A stretch of 64,000 bases of DNA, from contig JADKGL010000010.1 of assembly GCA_016722295.1 (NCBI GenBank), positions 1 through 64,000 on the forward strand, in the 5' to 3' direction. The notes beneath the pieces are model-generated. The model had not been told where the DNA came from, ran no database searches, and was given only the letters and a program-made list of their open reading frames with translations. This DNA is from Saprospiraceae bacterium. Lineage in GTDB: Bacteria; Bacteroidota; Bacteroidia; Chitinophagales; Saprospiraceae. This document shows, piece after piece, positions 46,888-55,390 of the stretch. The stretch's first letter is position 1, and each line of letters starts with the position of its first letter. Both the position numbers and the translations under genes were made by a program.

Positions 46888-48174
46888 ATGAATCATTCAA
46901 ATCAAGAAATAAACAAAAAAGCTGAATTCGGCTGGGTTATGTTTGATTGGGCAAATTCATCCTACTCGTTAGTTATATCAACTGCCATTTTTCCAATCTT
47001 TTTTATTGCAAATACCGATGCGATCATAAATATCTTAGGATTTCAAGTGACGAATTCATCTATTTATGCCTTTTCGGTTTCTTTTGCATATATTTTGATT
47101 TGCTTATTATCTCCTGTGTTATCTGGAATAGCAGATTACGGCGGTAGGCGAAAATTTTTTATGATTATTTTTACAACCATCGGGAGTATAGCTTGCTCAA
47201 GTCTATATTTTTTCCAAGGAATGTCGACATTAGTACTAGGATTAACAGCATTTATAATCGCATCGGCAAGCCATGCTGGGTCTTTAGTATTTTATGATGC
47301 TTATCTTTCAGAATTAGTTCCACCAAAGCGTAGTGATAAACTCAGTGCTAAAGGCTATGCATATGGCTACGTTGGAAGCGTGATTTTATTGATTTTTAAT
47401 ATTGTCATTATTCAAAAACCAGAATTAATTGGACTAGAAAATGCAAAAGAAGCATCTAGAATTGCTTTTTTGAGTGTTGGACTCTGGTGGTTTCTTTTTG
47501 CACAATTTTCATTTCGATATTTACCAAAAGACATTCCTAAATACAATGAAAGTTTTAGCTTGTCTCATGGCATCATTGAATTAAAAAAAGCATGGGAAAT
47601 CATCAAGATAAATCAAGATATCAAAAATTATTTAATGGCGTTTTTCTTTTTCAGTGCAGGAGCCCAAACAGTGATTTATTTGGCTTCTTCATTTGCTCAA
47701 AAGGAGTTAGGCTTTGAATCGCAAGAGTTAATTATTATTATATTATTACTCCAAATCGTTGCTATCATAGGAGCATATACGTTCAGTGCATTGTCAAAGC
47801 ACAAAAATAATTTGTTTGGAATTAAAATAATGCTTTTTATTTGGATCGTCATTTGTATTATGGCTTACCTCGTGACAGAAAAATGGTTTTTCTATGTCAT
47901 CGCAGCTTTAGTCGGTATGGTGTTAGGTGGAATTCAAGCTATCTCTAGATCGACCTATTCAAAACTAATTCCCGCCAATCACAGCGACAATACATGCTTT
48001 TTTAGTTTTTATGACGTGATCTATTATCTATCTATTGTCACGGGGACATTTGCATTTGGACTTGTAGATCAAATCACAGGTAGCATGAGGTACAGCGTAT
48101 TGGTCTTAGCTATCTTTTTTGTTATTGGGCTTTTTTATATCCGAACAGTGAGGACTTCTGCAATACGAGTGTAG
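46888..48174 (+). CDS. MFS transporter, UMF1/Atg22-like
   Basis: A protein of 428 residues with twelve membrane helices. The UMF1 start FGWVMFDWANSSYSLVISTA and the loop VLSGIADYGGRRKFF (the MFS motif A) are clear, as is ISRSTYSKLIPANHSDNTCF in the second half, typical of the Atg22-like family. Substrate unknown, probably amino acids or small metabolites. I use the ATG at 46888; an upstream TTG at 46873 would add five residues. It is divergent from rimK. Confidence 0.88.
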   Translation: MNHSNQEINKKAEFGWVMFDWANSSYSLVISTAIFPIFFIANTDAIINILGFQVTNSSIYAFSVSFAYILICLLSPVLSGIADYGGRRKFFMIIFTTIGSIACSSLYFFQGMSTLVLGLTAFIIASASHAGSLVFYDAYLSELVPPKRSDKLSAKGYAYGYVGSVILLIFNIVIIQKPELIGLENAKEASRIAFLSVGLWWFLFAQFSFRYLPKDIPKYNESFSLSHGIIELKKAWEIIKINQDIKNYLMAFFFFSAGAQTVIYLASSFAQKELGFESQELIIIILLLQIVAIIGAYTFSALSKHKNNLFGIKIMLFIWIVICIMAYLVTEKWFFYVIAALVGMVLGGIQAISRSTYSKLIPANHSDNTCFFSFYDVIYYLSIVTGTFAFGLVDQITGSMRYSVLVLAIFFVIGLFYIRTVRTSAIRV

Positions 48175-48267
48175 ATCGTATAAATTACTTGATTTGTCGA
48201 TAAAAAATAAAACTTTGAACTATTCTACTCAAAATTGAATTAATGTATCAAACAAAAAAAATTAAAT

Positions 48268-48819
48268 ATGTTATATCTTATTATTGCCTTAGTTGTTTTA
48301 GCACTTATTGGAATGTCTCTTTACAATGGATTGATCAAAAGCAAAGTAAAAGTTGACAATGCATGGAGTGATATTGCGGTTTTCTTAAAGAAGCGATATG
48401 ATTTAATACCAAACCTTGTAAGCACAGTGAAAGGATATGCAGCGCATGAATCTCAAACATTAGAAAGAGTGATTGCAGCTCGTAATCAAGCGATAAATTC
48501 AAATGGTGCGTCAGTATCTGATGTAGCAGCAAGTCAACAAGCCCTTTCATCAGGAATTCGATCTATTTTTGCTTTAAGCGAAAACTATCCAGACTTAAAA
48601 GCAAATACGAATTTTATTGAACTTCAAAATTCGTTAAAAGAAATTGAAACAGATCTTTCATCTGCTAGAAGATATTACAATGCTACAGTAAGAGATTATA
48701 ATACAACAATCCAAAGTGTTCCTCAAGTGTTTATTGCTAATGCAATGAAATTACAAGAGCGTGAGTTTTTCGAACTTGAAGATCAAGCTGAAACAAAAAA
48801 CATCAAAGTAGAATTTTAA
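48268..48819 (+). CDS. LemA family protein
   Basis: A 183-residue protein with a single N-terminal helix (LYLIIALVVLALIGMSLY) and the LemA core: KVKVDNAWSDIAVFLKKRYD followed by LIPNLVSTVKGYAAHESQTL, then LIxLQNSLKEIETDLSSARR and YYNATVRDYNTTIQSVPQVF. LemA proteins are membrane-anchored helical bundles of uncertain function. It is in operon with the DUF2207 gene 22 bp downstream, the usual pairing. Confidence 0.95.
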   Translation: MLYLIIALVVLALIGMSLYNGLIKSKVKVDNAWSDIAVFLKKRYDLIPNLVSTVKGYAAHESQTLERVIAARNQAINSNGASVSDVAASQQALSSGIRSIFALSENYPDLKANTNFIELQNSLKEIETDLSSARRYYNATVRDYNTTIQSVPQVFIANAMKLQEREFFELEDQAETKNIKVEF

Positions 48820-48840
48820 TTATTCAGTTCAAATCGATTC

Positions 48841-50574
48841 ATGAGGCTATTCGCTGCTTTTTATTTATTACTAACTAGTCAAATTATATTTGCGGCTGGT
48901 GCGTTTACAATCAAAGACTATTACATTCGCTTACAAATTAATGAGAAGGGATACATAGAAATTGAAGAAAAAATTAAAGTAAATTTTTACGAACAGCGCA
49001 GAGGAATCATTCGATCTATTCCATATAAATTTGAAGTGGTAGCCAATGAATTCAATACTGAACGCGCAGAAGGATTTGAAACAGTTGGAAAGTCAATTCA
49101 AACCAGCATTACCGATGTAAAAGTTCTAGATTGGGATTATGAAGTCAATAAGAGCAATGGAGTATGCCATATCAAAATTGGAAATCCAAATCGCAGGATC
49201 ATTGGTGACCAAATTTATATTATCAAATATAAAGTTCATGATCCAATAAATTTTTTTTCCAATCACGCTGAACTCTATTATAATTTAATAGGTACAGAAT
49301 GGGGCGTTCCTATTGATACAGTAAATTTTGAAATCCTATTTCCTAAAGACATCCCCGGTACTCCAGAATACAATATTTTTACAGGAACAAGAGGATCTAC
49401 GGAAAATAATAGTTTTTCACAATGGACGACTGCAAGATCACTAGTAGGTCATAGCACTAAAAAGTTAAATATCAATGAAGGCCTTACTGTTGGAATAAAA
49501 TTCCCTAAAGATTTAATCTTAAAAGAGAATTCCTCTAGCAAAGGCAAATGGTGGATAGGACTTTTACCTCTACTCTTTACTGGATTGTTTTATTGGATTT
49601 GGACGAGATTTGGTAAAGATGAACGATTTAGCATTCAAACAGAATTTACAGCACCACAAGGAGTCTCTCCTGCAGTTGCTGGTTATTTAATGAATGACAG
49701 ACACAAAAAAAGAGACCTGACTTCATTAATTCCATATTGGGGTGAAAAAGGATATCTAAAAATAACAGAACATGAGAAGAGTGGATTTCTTGGTTTTTCA
49801 AAATCAAAAGAATTAGAATTTACACAATTAAAAGAACTTCCAAGCGAAGCTCCAAATCATGAACATCGAATGTTTGAAGGATTGTTCTCATGTGGAAGTC
49901 CAGTCATGCTAAGTGATTTGAAAGACAACATCTACCAAAAAATGGAATATAGTTCACAAGAACTAGAACATTATATAGACGCTAAAAAATATTATACCGA
50001 ATCGGGTAATTTATGGCGTACATTAATGCTGGTAATTTCATTTGCTCTGATTGGTATAGGAATTTTTGGTATCATCACTTTTAGCTCAGCTGGTAATTAC
50101 CCTTATTTATATTTTTCTATAGGATTAGTATTATCTGCATTACCAGGTTTTCTCATATTTAGTCACATGCCAAAGAAGACAAGAATTGGAACAGATATCT
50201 ATAAAAAACTGTGTGGCTTTAAAGAATTTATAACTACTGTCGAAAAAGAAAAATTAGAGATGTTTCTAAAAGAAGATCCTGGGTATTTCGACAAAGTTCT
50301 ACCTTATGCGATTGTATTCAACGTAGCGCAAGAATGGAAAAAAAGATTTGAAGGTCTTGAAGTTCCACCTCCACAATGGTATGTAGGAAGTTCCCCTCAC
50401 TTTAATTATTTATATTATATGAATACAATAGATCATGCCTTAGATGATGTAAGTGATAGTATTTATTCGGTTCCAAATACATCAGGCAGTGCGGGAAGTG
50501 GCGGAAGTTTTGGAGACTTTGGTGGTGGATTTTCAGGTGGCGGATTTGGTGGTGGTGGTGGAAGTGATTGGTAA
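48841..50574 (+). CDS. DUF2207 membrane protein
   Basis: A 577-residue protein with a signal peptide (FAAFYLLLTSQIIFAAGAF), a large outer N-terminal domain (FTIKDYYIRLQINEKGYIEI; REQRRGIIRSIPY-like motif), membrane helices at about 238-255 (WIGLLPLLFTGLFYWIW) and two at about 395-440, and a cytoplasmic or outer C-terminal part ending in a glycine/serine-rich tail GGGFSGGGFGGGGGSDW. This is the DUF2207 architecture with the family's typical GGG tail. It is in operon with lemA. Function unknown; likely envelope-related. Confidence 0.93.
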   Translation: MRLFAAFYLLLTSQIIFAAGAFTIKDYYIRLQINEKGYIEIEEKIKVNFYEQRRGIIRSIPYKFEVVANEFNTERAEGFETVGKSIQTSITDVKVLDWDYEVNKSNGVCHIKIGNPNRRIIGDQIYIIKYKVHDPINFFSNHAELYYNLIGTEWGVPIDTVNFEILFPKDIPGTPEYNIFTGTRGSTENNSFSQWTTARSLVGHSTKKLNINEGLTVGIKFPKDLILKENSSSKGKWWIGLLPLLFTGLFYWIWTRFGKDERFSIQTEFTAPQGVSPAVAGYLMNDRHKKRDLTSLIPYWGEKGYLKITEHEKSGFLGFSKSKELEFTQLKELPSEAPNHEHRMFEGLFSCGSPVMLSDLKDNIYQKMEYSSQELEHYIDAKKYYTESGNLWRTLMLVISFALIGIGIFGIITFSSAGNYPYLYFSIGLVLSALPGFLIFSHMPKKTRIGTDIYKKLCGFKEFITTVEKEKLEMFLKEDPGYFDKVLPYAIVFNVAQEWKKRFEGLEVPPPQWYVGSSPHFNYLYYMNTIDHALDDVSDSIYSVPNTSGSAGSGGSFGDFGGGFSGGGFGGGGGSDW

Positions 50575-50688
50575 TTGAATTTTTCATTTTCTTTCACCAA
50601 ATATAAATTACACAAGATTTGCATTGACTCATAAATTCAAAACAATACCAAATTATAAGAAAGTAGTTTATTGCAATAAATCAATCTT

Positions 50689-51288
50689 ATGAACAGTTTT
50701 AATCTAGTGAGTTATTTAAGTTCAAACATTGATATTGATGAAAATCAAATAAAAGTTTTAGTTGAAAACTGCAAATCTAAAACAGTAGTAAAAGGAAACT
50801 ATTTATTACAAGAAGGAGAAAAATGCAAACATACATTTTTTGTTGAGCAAGGTCTCTTAAGACAATATTCCATTGACAGCAAAGGAAAAGAACATATATT
50901 ACAATTTGCTTCAGAAGGTTGGTTTGTGTCTGATAGAGAAAGTGTCTATTTCAATCAAGCAGCTAATTACTACATTCAAGCTTTGGAGACTAGTAAAGTA
51001 TTATTTCTTGATGAACAGTTCATTCTTGAACTTTCAAAAACCTCATCCAAATTTGTAGAATTCAATAATAGGCTTTTGCACAATCACATCCGAAATTTAC
51101 AAAAAAGAATAAATTTACTACTAAGTGCTACTGCAGAGGAACGTTACTTAGATTTCATATCTGTTTATCCCGATGTATTAATGCGTGTTCCTCAGAGCAT
51201 GGTAGCTTCATACTTAGGTATTGCACCTGAAAGTCTGAGCCGAGTTCGAAAAGATATGGCGAAAAAACATTTTACATCTAGTTCTTAA
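50689..51288 (+). CDS. Crp/Fnr family transcriptional regulator
   Basis: A 199-residue protein: a cyclic-nucleotide-binding-like barrel (residues about 20-115; VKGNYLLQEGEKCKHTFFVE, GLLRQYSIDSKGKEHILQFA) and a C-terminal helix-turn-helix (RVPQSMVASYLGIAPESLSR). The nucleotide-binding arginine/serine pair of CAP is not evident, so the ligand may differ. It lies 56 bp before the first of two pirin genes, which it may control; many Bacteroidota pirins are next to such regulators. Confidence 0.9.
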   Translation: MNSFNLVSYLSSNIDIDENQIKVLVENCKSKTVVKGNYLLQEGEKCKHTFFVEQGLLRQYSIDSKGKEHILQFASEGWFVSDRESVYFNQAANYYIQALETSKVLFLDEQFILELSKTSSKFVEFNNRLLHNHIRNLQKRINLLLSATAEERYLDFISVYPDVLMRVPQSMVASYLGIAPESLSRVRKDMAKKHFTSSS

Positions 51289-51320
51289 CATAGGTCAATG
51301 TGAGTGTTATTTTACCGTCA

Positions 51321-51328
51321 TACTTTTG
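51321..51328 (+). promoter_or_regulatory. -7 element before the pirin gene
   Basis: TACTTTTG, followed by CA, lies 16 bp before the pirin start at 51345 and fits TAnnTTTG. No clear TTG is seen at -33, so regulation by an activator such as the adjacent Crp-like protein is possible. Confidence 0.5.
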
Positions 51329-51344
51329 CATTAAAATTTAAAAT

Positions 51345-52223
51345 ATGTCAGTAAAACAAGTTGAATTAATTGCGAGTCCAAAAGAACCACATTTCGTAGG
51401 TGATGGATTTCGTGTCCATAATTTTATACCTAGTGGATTTAGATTGGATATGCAGCGCATGACCCCTTTTATTATGTTGGATTATGCGTCAAAACATTAT
51501 TTTGAACCTAGTCCTCAACCTAAAGGCGTAGGTGTACATCCACACAGAGGCTTTGAGACTGTCACTATAGCTTATAAAGGCAAAGTTGCACATCATGATA
51601 GCGGTGGCGGTGGTGGTGTCATTTCAGAAGGTGATGTACAATGGATGACTGCTGCAAGTGGTGTTTTGCATAAAGAATATCACGAAGAAAATTTTAGCAA
51701 AACAGGAGGAGATTTTCAGATGGTGCAGCTATGGGTTAATTTACCCTCAAAGGATAAAATGTCCACACCAAAATATCAAGCTTTACGTAATGCTTCCATC
51801 AACCGATATACTCTTGAAAATAATGGAGGTGAAATAGAAGTTATTGCTGGAAAATACAATAATATCATTGGTGCTGCATCTACATTTACTCCAATACATC
51901 TTTACAATGCGAAATTAAAAAGTGGAGCAATTGCTAGTTTTTCATTTCCTGCTCATTACAACACAGCTTTATTGGTCATTGAAGGCAGTATAACTGTAAA
52001 CAATAAAGAGAAAGTGCCAACCGATCACTTTGTCTTGATGGGAAATGATGGCGAAGATTTCAACATTCAAGCTATAGAAAATGCCATTGTACTAATCCTA
52101 AGTGGAGAACCTATCAATGAACCAATAGCTGCACATGGACCTTTTGTAATGAACACACGACAAGAATTAATGGAAGCATTTGATGACTTTAACAAAGGCA
52201 AATTTGGCTATTTGGAAGATTGA
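51345..52223 (+). CDS. Pirin family protein
   Basis: A 292-residue bicupin. The first cupin has the metal ligands in GVGVHPHRGFETVTIAYKGK and VAHHDSGGGGGVISEGDVQW, then TAASGVLHKEYHEENF. The C-terminal half (residues about 170-290) is the pirin C-terminal domain with LSGEPINEPIAAHGPFVMNT. Bacterial pirins include quercetin dioxygenases and redox sensors. Paralogous to the next gene, 49 bp downstream. Confidence 0.95.
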   Translation: MSVKQVELIASPKEPHFVGDGFRVHNFIPSGFRLDMQRMTPFIMLDYASKHYFEPSPQPKGVGVHPHRGFETVTIAYKGKVAHHDSGGGGGVISEGDVQWMTAASGVLHKEYHEENFSKTGGDFQMVQLWVNLPSKDKMSTPKYQALRNASINRYTLENNGGEIEVIAGKYNNIIGAASTFTPIHLYNAKLKSGAIASFSFPAHYNTALLVIEGSITVNNKEKVPTDHFVLMGNDGEDFNIQAIENAIVLILSGEPINEPIAAHGPFVMNTRQELMEAFDDFNKGKFGYLED

Positions 52224-52272
52224 TTAAAATATCAAAATAGAAAACAAATAATTGGTTTTATTCAATAAAAAA

Positions 52273-53253
52273 ATGAAAAGAAAAGATTTTTTAAAAAAGA
52301 CAATAATAGGTTCAGCTCTAGCAGCTGTAGGATTTCCAATAAGTAGAAATTTATTTGGCAAAGAAAAACTTCAAACGAATATAGGAAAAAGAGGCATTGA
52401 AGCGATCTGTTCACCGACTAATACACATATGGTTGGCAATGGATTCAAGGTTATGAATTTTTTTCCTAATGGCAAAGGATTTGAGGAGCGCATGAGTCCA
52501 TTTTTTCTTTTGGATTTTAATGCAGAAGTGAATTTTCCAGCATCAGATATTGCCAAGGGTGTCGGTGTACACCCTCATCGCGGTATTGAGACAATTACTT
52601 TCGCATACAAAGGCGCTGTTGAGCATCATGACAGCAAAGGTAATCATGGCATCATCCTCGCAGGAGATATCCAATGGATGACCGCAGGTGGCGGCGTATT
52701 ACATAAAGAATATCATGAACAAACATTCAATCGATCTGGTGGCGCTTTTGAGATGTTACAACTTTGGATCAATCTACCTAAGACACACAAAATGACCCCT
52801 GCTAAATACCAAAGTATAAAGCATACTGAAAAACCAAAAGTCGAACTTCCCAATGGCCAAGGCGTAGTCCATGTTGTCGCAGGTGAATATGAAGGAACTA
52901 AAGGAATTGCCTCTGCCTTTTCGCCAATTCACATGTATGATATTCACTTAGATGCAGGAGCTGATTTCTCATTCCAACTTCCCAAAGAGTTTAATTCTGG
53001 TATCCTCGTCGTTGATGGAAGCATTAGTGTAAATGATAAAAAAGCTCCGGAAAATCACTACGTTCAATTAAAAAATGAAGAAGGTCAAATCCATATAAAA
53101 GCTGATAAAAAAACAATCTTGATGGTATTAAGTGGAGAACCATTAAATGAACCTTATGTCAGCTATGGCCCATTCGTAATGAATACAGAGGAAGAAATAA
53201 AACAAGCCATCGATGATTACAATAATGGATTATTTGGATTTTTGCAGGATTGA
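52273..53253 (+). CDS. Pirin family protein with Tat-like signal
   Basis: About 326 residues from the ATG at 52273 (an upstream TTG at 52252 is less likely). It starts MKRKDFLKKTIIGSALAAVG, a Tat-like signal (RKDFLKK, then a weak hydrophobic stretch). The mature part parallels the upstream pirin: GVGVHPHRGIETITFAYKGA, VEHHDSKGNHGIILAGDIQW, GGGVLHKEYHEQTF and LSGEPLNEPYVSYGPFVMNT. Metal ligands are conserved. The exported copy next to a cytoplasmic copy looks like a local duplication with a change of compartment. Confidence 0.92.
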   Translation: MKRKDFLKKTIIGSALAAVGFPISRNLFGKEKLQTNIGKRGIEAICSPTNTHMVGNGFKVMNFFPNGKGFEERMSPFFLLDFNAEVNFPASDIAKGVGVHPHRGIETITFAYKGAVEHHDSKGNHGIILAGDIQWMTAGGGVLHKEYHEQTFNRSGGAFEMLQLWINLPKTHKMTPAKYQSIKHTEKPKVELPNGQGVVHVVAGEYEGTKGIASAFSPIHMYDIHLDAGADFSFQLPKEFNSGILVVDGSISVNDKKAPENHYVQLKNEEGQIHIKADKKTILMVLSGEPLNEPYVSYGPFVMNTEEEIKQAIDDYNNGLFGFLQD

Positions 53254-53294
53254 TTTAGATTGCTAATGCCAAATATTTTTCTAGATAAAAAACC

Positions 53295-53575
53295 TTACTC
53301 TAGATGACTTGCTTCGTACAATACATCAGGACAAAAATCTAAAATTCTTAAATCCGGGTCTTCATTCTCAAAAAAGTTATCCCAATATATCGTTTGACTT
53401 TCTGGGTTATATTTTACTTTCTCAAACAGCTCAATTGAAAGTAATCTTTCCTTTATACTATTATTGTCTTTTAAGAATTTTACAAAATTATAGATCGCAT
53501 TTCTCCATTACTCCATTCACAGATGATTTTGTATGGTTCAAGCTGCTTAATTTGTTTGATTCTAATCAACTTCAT
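53295..53575 (-). pseudogene. DUF2442 protein, frame-broken
   Basis: Reading the minus strand from ATG 53575 gives IRIKQIKQLEPYKIICEWSN and GEMRSI, then a stop. The neighbouring frame continues FLKDNNSIKERLLSIELFEK, VKYNPESQTIYWDNFF and DLRILDF. A third frame ends CPDVLYEASHLE with TAA at 53297-53295. Together these are a complete DUF2442 domain (about 90 residues), including the CEWSNGE and TIxWxN-type positions and the PDxLYxxS end. Two frameshifts make it inactive as it stands. Its ATG overlaps the stop of a DUF4160 fragment, the usual order of this toxin-antitoxin-like pair. Confidence 0.7.
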
Positions 53576-53652
53576 ATCAGTGGATCAATTTTTTTAAATG
53601 AAGGAAAATCCTTTTGACTTTCATTAAAATTAAACATAAGTTCTTCGCGAAA
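53572..53652 (-). pseudogene. DUF4160 C-terminal fragment
   Basis: Twenty-six codons after an in-frame TAA read REELMFNFNESQKDF and end KKIDPLI, which resembles the tail of DUF4160 proteins. The TGA overlaps the DUF2442 ATG. The front of the gene is missing; the homology ends at about 53650, exactly where the inverted repeat at 53651-53699 begins. Confidence 0.5.
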
Positions 53653-53699
53653 TTACAATCCCAACTAGCTACTAATAACTAGCTTAACCGATTGTAATT
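53651..53699. repeat. 49-bp element with 10-bp inverted ends
   Basis: AATTACAATC at 53651-53660 and GATTGTAATT at 53690-53699 are perfect inverted repeats. Inside is a direct repeat AACTAGCT (53663-53670 and 53677-53684). It abuts the broken end of the DUF4160 fragment. It could be a terminator-like hairpin or the scar of a small mobile element. Confidence 0.5.
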
Positions 53700-53858
53700 A
53701 ATACAAAGATACTGAATTTGAAGGATGGAAAAATAATAACGAGTTGAAAAGATTATATATAGAGTATAAAAATATTCATACCACTTGGTGAAATTCAACA
53801 ATAATTATGCTTTAATCCTACTCTGCTTCAAATAATTAGAAAAATTTTATCAAAATAC

Positions 53859-54239
53859 TTGTATCCTATACAGGAAACAATTATCTTTGCTGAAAATGAA
53901 ATATTGGAACCAAGATTTCAAGTAAAATTTCTTGAGGAAGCCAAAGAGTTTTTAGATAAGCTTGATGACAAAACAAGAGAAAAAATCTTTTATAACATCT
54001 GGAAGTCTACGAGTATAAATGATAAAGAACTGTTTAAAAAACTTGAAGGAGAGATTTGGGAATTTAGAACCACTTACAATAAAATTTCCTTTAGGCTTTT
54101 TGCCTTTTGGGATAAATCCGAGAATTCTATTGTACTTGCAACACATGGATTAATAAAGAAAACAAATAAAACACCTAAAAAGGAAATTGTAAAAGCTGAA
54201 AAATTAAGAATCGAATATTTAAAAACAAAGAAATCATGA
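53859..54239 (+). CDS. RelE/HigB-type toxin (phage Gp49-like family)
   Basis: A protein of about 110-126 residues. QVKFLEEAKEFLDKLDDKTR followed by EKIFYNIWKSTSINDKELFK and KLEGEIWEFRTTYNKISFRL is the Gp49-like/HigB pattern of ribosome-dependent mRNA interferases, with basic and aromatic residues in the right places (WEFRTxY, FRLFAFWD, then THGLIKKTNKTPKKEI). Start uncertain: TTG at 53859 or TTG at 53904; no ATG in frame. Its end overlaps the antitoxin gene by 4 bp (ATGA), toxin first as in higBA. Confidence 0.85.
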   Translation: MYPIQETIIFAENEILEPRFQVKFLEEAKEFLDKLDDKTREKIFYNIWKSTSINDKELFKKLEGEIWEFRTTYNKISFRLFAFWDKSENSIVLATHGLIKKTNKTPKKEIVKAEKLRIEYLKTKKS

Positions 54240-54550
54240 AGACTTATAGTCTAGAAGAATTAACCGATAAATACATCGGAAAAAAAGGAACTCAAAAGAG
54301 GGATCGATTCGAACAAGAACTTAGAATTGATTTACTTGGTCATGCTGTAAAAAAGGCAAGGCTTGAACGAAATTTAACACAAGAACAACTTGGTGAAATG
54401 GTAGGAGTCCAAAGAGCCCAAATTTCGAAAATAGAGAACTCAGCTACAGATGCAAGGTTTGATACGATACTAAAAGTATTCAAAGCATTAAAAGCAAAAG
54501 TGAATTTCACAGTTGAACTTGACAAACAAAAATTATTATTAACAGAATAA
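54236..54550 (+). CDS. HigA-type antitoxin, XRE family
   Basis: A 104-residue protein with a Cro/C1-type helix-turn-helix at about 40-95: LGHAVKKARLERNLTQEQLG, EMVGVQRAQISKIENS, then FDTILKVFKALKAKVNFTVE. The front 35 residues (SLEELTDKYIGKKGTQKRDR) are the toxin-facing part seen in antitoxins paired with Gp49-like toxins. Its ATG overlaps the toxin stop. It should repress its own operon and neutralise the toxin. Confidence 0.92.
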   Translation: MKTYSLEELTDKYIGKKGTQKRDRFEQELRIDLLGHAVKKARLERNLTQEQLGEMVGVQRAQISKIENSATDARFDTILKVFKALKAKVNFTVELDKQKLLLTE

Positions 54551-54591
54551 AAGAAATTCTAGAAACTAACGTAGTAATGGACATAATATAA

Positions 54592-54819
54592 ATAGAATGC
54601 GCAATACAAATTCATATTGAGAAGCTACCCGAAGGTTATTATTTAGCCACTTCTGATGATGTCCAAGGTTTAATCGCACAGGGCAGAACGATCACCGAAA
54701 CTCTTGAAATAGCAAGGGACGTTGTTAAAAAATTAATTGAATCACAATCCCAAAATCAAGTTAAAAAATTGAGCAACGTTAAAAAGAGGCGTAAATTATA
54801 CTGGCTTTGTAATATTTAA
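54592..54819 (+). pseudogene. HicB-like antitoxin, start lost
   Basis: An open stretch reads ECAIQIHIEKLPEGYYLATS, DDVQGLIAQGRTITETLEIA and RDVVKKLIESQSQNQ, the HicB partial RNase-H fold. The only ATG in frame (54577) is followed four codons later by TAA at 54589-54591, so no usual start exists. The end in this frame is KKRRKLYWLCNI; dropping one base of the A run at 54781-54785 gives GVNYTGFVIFKK instead. No hicA toxin is next to it. Likely a decayed orphan. Confidence 0.6.
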
Positions 54820-54831
54820 AAAAGATATAAT

Positions 54832-55050
54832 ATGACAGCAATAGTTAAGTTATTAAAAAGAGATCTTAAAAAAGAGCCTATATTGCTTATAAACAAAAGA
54901 CTAAACAAATACAGAAATTCTGGAATACCAATAGAAAAAAGAGAAAAGACTGAAAACCTTCTTTCAAATTCAAATATCTACGAAGCTATTGTGAAAGCAA
55001 GAAACACAAACTATTTACCCAGACTATCATTTACAGGACCTCTACCTTAA
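54832..55050 (+). CDS. Small basic protein of unknown function
   Basis: A 72-residue, lysine/arginine-rich protein (MTAIVKLLKRDLKKEPILLI; IPIEKREKTENLLSNSNIYE) without membrane helix or motif I know. It starts 12 bp after the HicB-like frame and may have been carried with that module. The composition fits a nucleic-acid-binding or toxin-antitoxin partner, but that is a guess. Confidence 0.4.
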   Translation: MTAIVKLLKRDLKKEPILLINKRLNKYRNSGIPIEKREKTENLLSNSNIYEAIVKARNTNYLPRLSFTGPLP

Positions 55051-55138
55051 TCTAACAGAAGTGTAAACTTGAAATAAACTCTTCAAGGAATTAAAATCAA
55101 AAAAAATCAAATGCATTAAAAAATATATGTTAAAAAAC

Positions 55139-55169
55139 TTGACAATTGATTACATTCGTCATATATTTG
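55139..55169 (+). promoter_or_regulatory. Consensus promoter in the island
   Basis: TTG at 55139-55141 and TATATTTG at 55162-55169 are 20 bp apart, a full match to TTG-N19-21-TAnnTTTG. Only a decayed frame follows directly; the next gene starts at 55391. Confidence 0.65.
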
Positions 55170-55275
55170 TATATAGATTATTTGAAAAACCTGCATATAT
55201 GGATAAACTAAAATACCTTCAATCCCATTCATCCTTTAACTCCTATTTTGAGCCACATGAGTTAATGATTTAAAA
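55162..55275 (+). repeat. Diverged direct repeat, copy 1
   Basis: From the -7 box on, this stretch (TATATTTG..., AACCTGCATATATGGATA, CCTTTAACTCCTATTTTGAG, CACATGAG) parallels 56820-56935 at an estimated 65-70 percent identity by eye, with a few gaps. Confidence 0.5.
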
Positions 55276-55390
55276 ATATTAGAGATAAATACTATCAATT
55301 AAAATGTTATCAAAAATAGATATGTAAAAACGGATAACACATTGTGGTGAAACATGCATAACTGAATATATAACTTTCTAATCCAATTTT

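Larger units (their letters stand above)
55051..55390 (+). other. 340-bp gap: promoter, repeat copy and decayed 5' gene end
   Basis: No intact gene is present. The stretch contains the promoter at 55139-55169 and a short frame at 55199 (MDKLKYLQSHSSFNSYFEPH) that stops after 24 codons. The promoter and frame start are shared with 56820-56935. Confidence 0.5.

Noticed and set aside
50402..50587. Histidine-rich minus-strand frame
   Set aside because: It is the reverse of the glycine-rich tail of the DUF2207 gene.
53309..53617. Plus-strand open frame of 102 codons
   Set aside because: It is the opposite strand of the DUF2442/DUF4160 remains and its protein has no coding character.
53651..53700. 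The inverted-repeat element beside toxin-antitoxin genes as an integron attC site
   Set aside because: The ends do not carry the RYYYAAC and GTTRRRY core sites in the needed places, and no second similar site bounds the cassettes.
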